Shown here: positions 1-6,276 of the stretch, one piece after another
How positions within the stretch are numbered: position 1 is the stretch's first letter
How the letters are laid out: every line of letters starts with the position of its first letter
NCBI GenBank assembly: GCA_031259205.1
Contig: JAIRLS010000009.1
Location: 1-7,711, forward strand
Reading direction: 5' to 3'
DNA length: 7,711 nt
From: Bacteroidales bacterium
GTDB taxonomy: Bacteria; Bacteroidota; Bacteroidia; Bacteroidales; UBA4181
The notes under the pieces: model-generated
Told to the model about the DNA's origin: nothing
Database searches by the model: none
What the model saw: only the letters and a program-made list of their open reading frames with translations
Position numbers and translations under genes: made by a program

Positions 1-33
1 TGAAAACAATTACTTTATACTGTGGTTTCATCT

Positions 34-86
34 AAAAGACAAGGTCAGATAAGATAAAATGTGCAGGAGGGAAGACCGTGTCTTTT
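34..86 (+). terminator. Terminator-like inverted repeat
   Basis: The arms 34-46 and 74-86 are complementary at 12 of 13 positions and enclose a 27-base loop. The left arm starts with an A-run, the right arm ends in TTTT, and a second T-run lies at 96-102. An alternative small hairpin (72-76 with 80-84) ends in the same TTTT. This is the usual look of a bidirectional intrinsic terminator and could end a gene lying left of the window. The loop is large and the stem is not very GC-rich, so the call is tentative. Confidence 0.3.
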
Positions 87-172
87 GATTAATTCTTTTT
101 TTGAGGCGCTATTGGTCAGTGGACTGTTCCATTCGTGTTTTGTTTCCCGCTTTCGTCCCATCCCTCTTAAAA

Positions 173-242
173 GTCCTTTCAGGACGTTCCGCATTCTCCA
201 AAGCGGATGGCTTTCGCGCTTTCAGGCGCACGCCGTGCGCCT
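173..242. other. Cluster of three small stem-loops
   Basis: Three perfect short hairpins follow one another. GTCCT (173-177) pairs with AGGAC (181-185) over a 3-base loop. TCCGC (188-192) pairs with GCGGA (203-207) over a 10-base loop. AGGCGCA (224-230) pairs with TGCGCCT (236-242) over a 5-base loop. The last is the strongest. Their role is unknown; they could be part of a repeat element or a structured transcript. Confidence 0.45.
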
Positions 243-250
243 CTACATTC

Positions 251-298
251 GTGCCTTCGTGCCTTCGTGCCTTCGCGCCTTCGTGCCTTCGTGCCTTC
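251..298. repeat. Tandem 8-mer array (GTGCCTTC x6)
   Basis: Six head-to-tail copies of an 8-base unit fill 251-298. Five are GTGCCTTC and the fourth is GCGCCTTC. The array is followed by GCGC and a palindrome. Related units (GCTTTCGC-like) occur on both sides at about 211-222 and 322-337, suggesting a decayed larger array. Because 8 is not a multiple of 3, the array reads open in several frames as an 8-residue periodic peptide, which explains the spurious open frames. The regularity suggests replication slippage; no spacers are present, so it is not CRISPR. Confidence 0.9.
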
Positions 299-300
299 GC

Positions 301-316
301 GCAAGGCATGCCTTGC
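301..316. repeat. 16-bp perfect palindrome
   Basis: GCAAGGCATGCCTTGC is identical to its own reverse complement. It directly abuts the 8-mer array, with three bases of GCG-type spacing. As DNA it could be a dimeric protein site or a cruciform. As RNA it could only fold with a strained loop. Its function is not known. Confidence 0.7.
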
Positions 317-426
317 CTTACCGCTTTCGCGCTTTCGCGGAGGTCGGAAGAATTATTTTTCATAGCGTCTCAAAAAAGATTTAGCCATTTTTTTTTGTTA
401 TTCTTAATCCGTACAAAAAAAAAACG

Positions 427-434
427 TATATTTG
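427..434 (+). promoter_or_regulatory. Bacteroidota -7 promoter element for secDF
   Basis: TATATTTG matches the Bacteroidota -7 consensus TAnnTTTG exactly and lies 45 bases before the secDF start, in an A/T-rich stretch. It would give a leader of about 40 bases. The partner -33 TTTG is not well placed: the nearest clear TTTG (394-397) is 29 bases upstream, longer than the usual 19-21. The call rests on the -7 match and position. Confidence 0.45.
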
Positions 435-479
435 CGGTCAATTTTTTGAACCTATTATCAGTCTTAATTGTAAGATACC

Positions 480-3400
480 ATGCGAAATAAAGGAATCATC
501 AGAGTGTTTGCCGTACTAATGGCGCTGGTATGTCTGTATCAGTTGTTGTTTACGTGGAGAACCTATATTGTTGAAAAGGAAGCGCGGGCGTTGAGCGCCG
601 GCGATTACGACAAGGAACGGGAATATCTGGATTCGTTGTCCAACACGGTAATTTTCAACTTTATCGGATTACGCAAATACACTTACAGGGAATGTAAGGA
701 AAGAGAAATCAATCTCGGTTTGGACCTCAAAGGCGGTATGAACGTGATTCTGGAAGTATCGGTAGCCGACGTGGTGCGGGCTTTGTCCAATTACAACAAC
801 GTTGATACCACTTTCAACAAGGCGTTGGCGCTGGCAACCCAAATGCAGCAAAACAGTCAGGACGACTTCCTCACCCTTTTCGGACGCGCATTTAACAGCC
901 TCGATCCCAATGCGCGGCTGGCAAGCGTCTTCCGCACGCCCGAACTGAGCGACAAAATCAATTTCAACTCATCCAACAGCGACGTCATCGGAGTGTTGAG
1001 GAAAGAAGCGAACGGCGCGATAGACAACGCCTTCAACATCATACGTTCGCGTATCGACAAATTCGGCGTAGTACAGCCCAACATACAGCGACTGGAAACC
1101 CAGGGACGTATTCTGGTGGAACTGCCGGGCGTAAAAGACCCCAAACGTGTCGAAAAACTTTTGGAAGGTTCCGCCAACCTTGAATTTTGGGAAACTTATG
1201 AAAATGCGGAAGTCTATGACTATTTAGTGAAAGTCAACGAATTTATCCGCGATTTGGAATCCGCCGGCCTTTCTGCGGTCAAAAATGATACGGTCGCCGT
1301 TGGCGCCGAACAACCCTTGCCGTCCGGCGCCAACGCAGCCGGACAGGACACCTCCGACCTGCTGGGACGCCTCGTTCAGGCGAGCGATACCCTGAAAATG
1401 ACCGGAGATACCCTCCAGCAAGACGCCACAAAGGAATATCCGCTGTTTTCGATACTGCCGCCCCGCGTTTATAACGGACAGCTAATGGGAGGCTCCGTCG
1501 TCGGCATGGCGCTCAGCACGGATATCGAAAAAGTAAACCGCTACCTGAAACTGGCAGGCGAAAAGGATATTTTTCCACAAAAGAGCCTGCGTTTCCTGTG
1601 GGGCGTTAAACCGTGGAAAAATCCCGAAACCAAAAAGGAAACAGATTATTTCGAACTTCACGCCATCAAAATCACCGGACGCGACGGACGCCCTCCCCTG
1701 AGCGGCGACGTGATCATCGACACCAGAGCCGACTTCCGTCAACAGGGCGGCTCGTCGGCGGAAGTATCCATGACCATGAATCACGAAGGCGCACAAGTGT
1801 GGGCCAGCATGACCAAGGCAAATAAAAACCGGTGCATAGCCATTGTACTGGACGATGTAGTCTATTCAGCCCCCAACGTAAACGAAGAAATTACAGGCGG
1901 ACGATCGCAGATTACCGGCGATTTTACCATCAACGAAGCCACCGACCTTGCCAACATCCTGAAATCGGGCAGACTTCCCGCCAAAGCGGAAATCATCCAA
2001 AGCGAAGTCGTAGGCCCTACCCTGGGTAAGGAATCCATTCAGGCAGGCTTGATGTCCTTTCTCATGGCGCTGATCATTGTGATGGTTTATCTGGCTTTCT
2101 ATTACAACAGCGCCGGCGCTGTGGCCGACATAGCCTTGCTGGTCAATATGTTCTTTCTTATGGGCGTGCTGGCGTCGCTGGGTGCGGTACTTACCTTGCC
2201 GGGTATCGCAGGTATTGTCCTCACGCTGGGGATGGCCGACGATGCTAATATCATCATATTCGAGCGTATCCGCGAAGAACTGCGAGCGGGCAAAGGGTTG
2301 CGGCTGGCTGTCGCCGACGGCTACAAAAACGCCTATTCCGCCATCATCGACGGCAACGTCACCACGTTCCTCACCGGTTTAGTGCTGTACGCCTTCGGCT
2401 CCGGCCCCATTCAGGGTTTTGCCACCACGCTGGTGCTGGGAATCCTCACCTCGCTCTTTTGCTCCATTTTCATCTCCCGCCTCATCTTTGAAAGGATGAT
2501 GGACGCCAACCGAACCATCAAGTTTTCCGTTCCTTTCACGGCCAACGTCTTCAGCAAAGCCAAATTCAATTTTATCGGCTTCCGGAAACGGGCTTATCTC
2601 ATCTCCGGCTTCCTCCTTGCAATAGGACTGGGTTCCATCCTTTTCCAGGGATTCAACATGGGCATTGACTTTACGGGCGGACGCAGTTATACCGTGCGTT
2701 TCATCGATAAAGAGCATCCGCAGGAAATGATAAAAGTAAATACGCAGGAACTGCAATCGTCCCTGCGGGCGGTCTTCGACAACAACGCTCCCGAAGTGAA
2801 GACCTTCGGCGCCGACAATCAGGTGAAAATTACGACCGATTACCTGATGAAGGGAAAAAACGACGCGACGTTCACCGCCAATATCGACAGTATTGTAGAA
2901 TCCCGGCTGTACGAAGGCGTTAAATTCCTGCTTCCCCAAAGCGTTACCATCGAACAGTTCCGCACCGACAATCTGATGAGCTCGCAAAAAGTAGGCGCCA
3001 GCATCGCCGACGATATCAAACGCAACGCCGTTATTGCCGTCCTGCTGTCGCTGGTGGTCATCTTCCTGTACATTTTCTACCGGTTCCGCAACTGGCAGTT
3101 CGGGTTAGGGGCGGTCATAGCGCTGTTCCATGACGCCCTTATCATCATAGGCATGTATTCGCTGCTTTATAAATTAGTACCCTTCTCGCTGGAAGTGGAT
3201 CAGCATTTTATCGCGGCCATCCTCACCATCATCGGGTACTCCATCAACGACACGGTGATCGTTTTCGACCGTATCCGAGAATATGTCACCAACTATCCCA
3301 AACGGGGCATGAGGGAAGTCTATAATGCGGCCATTAACAGCACGCTGGGACGTACCATGAATACCTCGCTCTCTACCATGTTCGTACTGCTCATCATCTT

Positions 3401-3551
3401 CCTCTTCGGCGGTGAAATGATTCGCGGATTTTCGTTTGCCCTGCTGATTGGTATTTTCGTAGGCACTTATTCGTCGGTTTTTGCTGCCGCGCCGATCGTG
3501 TACGAATTGATGAAAAAAAAGGAGAAAAACCGGAAAGTCGAAAAGAAGTAA
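480..3551 (+). CDS. secDF: Protein translocase subunit SecDF (fused SecD and SecF)
   Basis: This is the inner-membrane RND-type accessory factor of the Sec translocon. The family uses proton motive force to pull exported proteins through after SecA/SecYEG. At 1023 residues it is a natural SecD-SecF fusion, as in Bacteroidota. An N-terminal membrane segment (about residues 7-25) precedes the SecD signature GLDLKGG (80-86). A large periplasmic domain follows, with SRIDKFGV and an extra Bacteroidota-type segment near 265-310. SecD membrane helices start near 523 and include GMADDAN (584-590). SecF begins near 695 with NFIGFRKRAYL, then GIDFTGG, and the SecF signature YSINDTVIVFDRIRE with Asp924. 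The expected proton-relay aspartates appear as Asp588 and Asp924. Asp587 is odd, because this place is Val in the usual GMAVDAN motif. The start at 480 fits the N-terminal membrane segment; no Shine-Dalgarno is visible. It may be co-transcribed with ligA. Confidence 0.97.
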   Translation: MRNKGIIRVFAVLMALVCLYQLLFTWRTYIVEKEARALSAGDYDKEREYLDSLSNTVIFNFIGLRKYTYRECKEREINLGLDLKGGMNVILEVSVADVVRALSNYNNVDTTFNKALALATQMQQNSQDDFLTLFGRAFNSLDPNARLASVFRTPELSDKINFNSSNSDVIGVLRKEANGAIDNAFNIIRSRIDKFGVVQPNIQRLETQGRILVELPGVKDPKRVEKLLEGSANLEFWETYENAEVYDYLVKVNEFIRDLESAGLSAVKNDTVAVGAEQPLPSGANAAGQDTSDLLGRLVQASDTLKMTGDTLQQDATKEYPLFSILPPRVYNGQLMGGSVVGMALSTDIEKVNRYLKLAGEKDIFPQKSLRFLWGVKPWKNPETKKETDYFELHAIKITGRDGRPPLSGDVIIDTRADFRQQGGSSAEVSMTMNHEGAQVWASMTKANKNRCIAIVLDDVVYSAPNVNEEITGGRSQITGDFTINEATDLANILKSGRLPAKAEIIQSEVVGPTLGKESIQAGLMSFLMALIIVMVYLAFYYNSAGAVADIALLVNMFFLMGVLASLGAVLTLPGIAGIVLTLGMADDANIIIFERIREELRAGKGLRLAVADGYKNAYSAIIDGNVTTFLTGLVLYAFGSGPIQGFATTLVLGILTSLFCSIFISRLIFERMMDANRTIKFSVPFTANVFSKAKFNFIGFRKRAYLISGFLLAIGLGSILFQGFNMGIDFTGGRSYTVRFIDKEHPQEMIKVNTQELQSSLRAVFDNNAPEVKTFGADNQVKITTDYLMKGKNDATFTANIDSIVESRLYEGVKFLLPQSVTIEQFRTDNLMSSQKVGASIADDIKRNAVIAVLLSLVVIFLYIFYRFRNWQFGLGAVIALFHDALIIIGMYSLLYKLVPFSLEVDQHFIAAILTIIGYSINDTVIVFDRIREYVTNYPKRGMREVYNAAINSTLGRTMNTSLSTMFVLLIIFLFGGEMIRGFSFALLIGIFVGTYSSVFAAAPIVYELMKKKEKNRKVEKK

Positions 3552-3605
3552 AACCCCGGCAACCGGATAGAGATGGACACTTTCTATCAACACAAGACCT
3601 GCTCC

Positions 3606-3627
3606 CCCTCCGGCTCCAACCGGAGGG
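3606..3627. other. Strong stem-loop between secDF and ligA
   Basis: CCCTCCGG (3606-3613) pairs perfectly with CCGGAGGG (3620-3627) over a six-base loop. The stem is GC-rich and stable, but no T-run follows on the plus strand, so it is not a standard intrinsic terminator. It could stabilise the secDF 3' end, attenuate read-through into ligA, or stall ribosomes. The rest of the gap, 3552-3666, shows no gene and ends in an A-rich leader before the ligA ATG. Confidence 0.5.
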
Positions 3628-3666
3628 CGTCGGCTTGAAGCTGTAAGTTATAAAAATAAAAAACCG

Positions 3667-5697
3667 ATGGAAGAACGTATTCTCGCGCTTCGCAAGGAAC
3701 TGGAACACCACAATTACCTGTATTACGTGCTTTCTCAACCTGTTATCAGCGACTACGATTACGACATGCTGATGAAAGAACTGGAACAGTTGGAAAAGGA
3801 ATATCCGCAACTGGCCGACCCCAATTCGCCGACACAGCGGGTAGGCAACGACGTCAATCTCGAATTTCAACAGGTGAGACATCAGTATCCGATGCTGTCG
3901 CTGGACAATACTTATAGCGAAGACGAACTCGCCGATTTTGACGCACGGGTGAAAAAAGAACTGACGGACGACTGCCGTTACGTGTGCGAGCTAAAATACG
4001 ACGGGCTTTCCGTAAGCCTGACCTATCGCAACGGAGCGCTGCTGCGTGCCGTCACTCGCGGCGACGGTATTCAGGGCGACGACGTGACCGCCAACGTCCG
4101 TACCATCCGGAGTGTTCCGTTGAAACTGCGGGGCAACGATTTTCCGGAAGAATTTGAAATCAGGGGAGAGGTGGTAATGCTGCACGGCACTTTCGAAAAA
4201 CTTAATGCGGAAAGAGCCGAAACCGGTGAAACGCCGTTTGCCAACCCTCGAAACGCAGCGTCGGGCACTCTCAAAATGCAAAATTCGGCGCAAGTGGCCA
4301 AGCGTCCGCTTGACTGTTTCCTGTATTTCCTGCTGGGCGAAAAACTTCCTGCCGGCTCCCATTTCGATAATCTTGAAAAAGCAAGGGAATGGGGATTTAA
4401 AATACCGCTTTATGCCGCCGTTTGCAATACCATAGAGGAGGTAGCGGCATTTATTGCCAAGTGGGAAAAGGAACGCGACAAGCTTCCCTTCGACATCGAC
4501 GGTATCGTGGTCAAAGTAGATAATCTGTCGCAGCAAAAACAACTGGGAATGCGTGCCAAAAGTCCCCGTTGGGCTGTCGCATACAAATTCCCCGCCGAAC
4601 GGGTAGAAACGCTTTTGGAATCCATCTCGTACCAAGTGGGACGCACCGGCGCCATAACGCCTGTCGCCAACCTTTCTCCGGTACGGCTGGCAGGCACTAC
4701 CGTCAAAAGAGCGTCCCTCCACAATGCCGACCAGATTCAACTGCTCGACATTCGCGTAGGCGATACGGTGTATGTCGAAAAAGGCGGCGAAATCATCCCG
4801 AAAGTCATCGGAGTGAATCGGGAGAAACGCCCCGCCGACTGTCCGCCGACCGTTTTTATCTCACGCTGCCCCGAATGCGATTCCGTTTTGCAACGCAACG
4901 AAGGCGAAGCGGCATGGTTCTGCCCCAACAGAAACTGTCCGCCACAGGTGAAAGGCCGGCTCGAACATTTTATCAGCCGCAAGGCCATGAACATCGACAG
5001 CTTAGGCGAAGGCAAGATAGAACTGCTTTATGACAAAGGCTTGGTGCACATTGCTTCCGATCTCTACCATCTCACTGCCGCACAGATAACAGGGCTGGAA
5101 AAAGTCATCACCGACGAGGAAGGCAACCGGCGCAAAATCGCTTTCGGGACACGCACTGCCGAAAACATGCTGTCCGGCATCGAGGCCTCGAAAAATGTGC
5201 CGTTCGAACGAGTGTTGTACGCTATCGGGATTCGCTACGTGGGCGAAACCATCGCGCAAAAATTGGCGAGGAGTTTCAAAAACATCGACGCCCTGGCAAA
5301 AGCAAGCTATGAAGAAATGATCGCCGTTGACGAGATAGGCGGGCGCATCGCCGGCAGCGTGGTCGATTTCTTTGCCCAGGCCGACAACGTCGCTCTGATA
5401 GAAAATTTGAAACAGGCCGGTTTACAATTGGCAGTAGACGAAAGCGCCTTCCGGCAAAAATCGGATGTACTGGAAGGCAAGTCGATAGTGGTGAGCGGCG
5501 TGTTCTCCATTCCGCGCGACGACATCAAGAAAATAATCGAAGAACACGGAGGCAAAAACACCGGCTCTATATCGTCCAATACAAGTTATGTGCTGGCTGG
5601 AGAAAAAATGGGACCGGAAAAACTGAAAAAAGCCGAAAAACTCAAAGTGCCGGTTATTTCGGAAGAAGAATTTTACCGGTTAATAGGATATTCTTGA
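3667..5697 (+). CDS. ligA: NAD+-dependent DNA ligase LigA
   Basis: LigA seals nicks in duplex DNA using NAD+ and is essential for joining Okazaki fragments and finishing repair. The protein is complete at 676 residues, close to the roughly 670 of E. coli LigA. Domain Ia (about 1-65) carries the NMN-binding YY and SDYDYD motifs. The adenylation domain holds the catalytic Lys110 in ELKYDG, motif III EIRGE (164-168), motif IV DGIVVK (278-283) and motif V AYKF with Lys307. The OB fold begins near QVGRTG (323-328). The zinc finger has all four cysteines: 401, 404, 419 and 424. Helix-hairpin-helix repeats follow (about 430-590), with IGIRYVGE and a GG turn, and a BRCT domain closes the protein (about 601-676). 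The start is the ATG after an A-rich leader and matches the family N-terminus. It lies 115 bases after secDF on the same strand. Nothing suggests damage. Confidence 0.98.
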   Translation: MEERILALRKELEHHNYLYYVLSQPVISDYDYDMLMKELEQLEKEYPQLADPNSPTQRVGNDVNLEFQQVRHQYPMLSLDNTYSEDELADFDARVKKELTDDCRYVCELKYDGLSVSLTYRNGALLRAVTRGDGIQGDDVTANVRTIRSVPLKLRGNDFPEEFEIRGEVVMLHGTFEKLNAERAETGETPFANPRNAASGTLKMQNSAQVAKRPLDCFLYFLLGEKLPAGSHFDNLEKAREWGFKIPLYAAVCNTIEEVAAFIAKWEKERDKLPFDIDGIVVKVDNLSQQKQLGMRAKSPRWAVAYKFPAERVETLLESISYQVGRTGAITPVANLSPVRLAGTTVKRASLHNADQIQLLDIRVGDTVYVEKGGEIIPKVIGVNREKRPADCPPTVFISRCPECDSVLQRNEGEAAWFCPNRNCPPQVKGRLEHFISRKAMNIDSLGEGKIELLYDKGLVHIASDLYHLTAAQITGLEKVITDEEGNRRKIAFGTRTAENMLSGIEASKNVPFERVLYAIGIRYVGETIAQKLARSFKNIDALAKASYEEMIAVDEIGGRIAGSVVDFFAQADNVALIENLKQAGLQLAVDESAFRQKSDVLEGKSIVVSGVFSIPRDDIKKIIEEHGGKNTGSISSNTSYVLAGEKMGPEKLKKAEKLKVPVISEEEFYRLIGYS

Positions 5698-5703
5698 ATG
5701 TGA

Positions 5704-5823
5704 ATGTCGCGCTTTACCACCGCTATCCGCACAGTTTCAGTATACAGCCGGAAAAACGCAGGTCGGATTTGGAAATGTCCATATATGCGCCTGTACGGGG
5801 TTGGCTTTCAAAAGCATTCGTGA
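5704..5823 (+). CDS. Possible small ORF of 39 residues, unrecognised
   Basis: The ATG at 5704 lies 7 bases after the ligA stop and opens a frame of 39 codons ending in TGA at 5821-5823. The product is basic and rich in Arg, Lys, Tyr and Cys, with no signal peptide, membrane segment or known motif. A second frame (GTG at 5700 to TGA at 5868) overlaps it, so at most one is likely real. There is no ribosome-binding evidence. It is more likely a fragment of a repeated intergenic sequence than a gene. Confidence 0.12.
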   Translation: MSRFTTAIRTVSVYSRKNAGRIWKCPYMRLYGVGFQKHS

Positions 5824-5996
5824 GCCTGCTGCGTCCGCCGGTTAAGATTCGGGATTTAGCATTTCTCTGATTTCCACTTGAAAGAAAAATTACAATGGGT
5901 AACGATATAGAAACGAGCAAACTGCTTTCGTCTGCTGCGTCTTTCCATTGTTTCAAATAACTCAATCTTATTACCGACAAAGATAATGCTATTTTT

Positions 5997-6027
5997 TTTG
6001 CTATCCAAAGTAAAATCACTATTTTCG
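5997..6027 (+). promoter_or_regulatory. Bacteroidota-type promoter for the regulator-restriction operon
   Basis: A -33 element TTTG (5997-6000) is separated by exactly 19 bases from TATTTTCG (6020-6027), which differs from the -7 consensus TAnnTTTG at one position. The spacing is that of Bacteroidota sigma-ABfr promoters. Transcription would begin around 6033-6036, giving a leader of under 20 bases before the regulator ATG at 6052. Autoregulation by the encoded HTH protein at this site is plausible but not shown. Confidence 0.6.
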
Positions 6028-6051
6028 CAGAAATTATCAATAATATGACAG

Positions 6052-6276
6052 ATGGAACAGCGGACAAATAGACTGAAAGTAGTGTTAGTAGAGCGCAATA
6101 AAACAAGTAAATGGCTGGCGGAAACGCTAAATATGAACCCTGCCACCATATCGCGTTGGTGTTCCAACAAAACGCAACCTTCGCTGGATACGCTATCTGA
6201 AATTGCCAAAGTTTTGGATGTTGATATACGGGGTTTACTTGTCCCAACTAAAAAAGGAAAAACAAAAGACAAATGA
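6052..6276 (+). CDS. Small Xre/Cro-type HTH regulator
   Basis: This is a 74-residue single-domain DNA-binding protein of the Xre (HTH_3) family. Helices run from about residue 7 to 62. SKWLAETLNMNPATISRW forms the helix-turn-helix, with the recognition helix at about NPATISRW, followed by the typical PSLDTLSEIAKVLDVD. The C-terminus is a short lysine-rich tail. The chosen ATG follows the promoter closely; an earlier ATG at 6045 is out of frame and stops at once. Its stop overlaps the start of the nuclease-helicase gene (ATGA, 6273-6276), so the two genes are translationally coupled. By analogy with controller (C) proteins of restriction-modification systems, it probably times or represses expression of the downstream enzyme; this is inferred from context. 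Its DNA is more A/T-rich than ligA, consistent with horizontal transfer. Confidence 0.85.
   Translation: MEQRTNRLKVVLVERNKTSKWLAETLNMNPATISRWCSNKTQPSLDTLSEIAKVLDVDIRGLLVPTKKGKTKDK

Larger units (their letters stand above)
1..479. other. Gene-free, repeat- and hairpin-rich region upstream of secDF
   Basis: No credible protein gene is seen here. The open frames on either strand between about 61 and 490 are mostly translations of an 8-base tandem repeat, giving runs such as RAFVPSCL on the plus strand or ARRHEG on the minus strand. What the region holds is a terminator-like repeat (34-86), three small hairpins (173-185, 188-207, 224-242), the tandem repeat (251-298), a palindrome (301-316), two copies of CGCTTTCG (322-337), and an A/T-rich stretch with a promoter element in front of secDF. 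No tRNA or rRNA was recognised. Confidence 0.6.
5698..6051. other. Intergenic region between ligA and the defence cassette
   Basis: No confident gene is seen in these 354 bases. The first half is GC-rich and holds two overlapping short plus-strand frames: an ATG-started one of 39 codons (5704-5823) and a GTG-started one of 56 codons (5700-5870), neither recognised. The second half, from about 5870, is A/T-rich and ends in the promoter of the regulator gene. No clear terminator for ligA was found. The change in composition near 5870 may mark the border of acquired DNA. Confidence 0.5.

Noticed and set aside
251..298. CRISPR-like repeat array
   Set aside because: Units are 8 bases and directly adjacent, with no unique spacers and no cas genes nearby.
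61..490. Open frames of 84-129 codons on both strands before secDF
   Set aside because: They are translations of the 8-base tandem repeat and flanking structured DNA, with periodic peptides and no domain; they overlap each other in several frames.
2379..2987. 202-codon minus-strand frame inside secDF
   Set aside because: It lies wholly opposite a well-conserved SecDF coding sequence and shows no recognisable domain; it is a shadow of codon bias.
3991..4740. 249-codon minus-strand frame inside ligA
   Set aside because: It is antisense to conserved ligase motifs, has no known domain, and is explained by codon composition.
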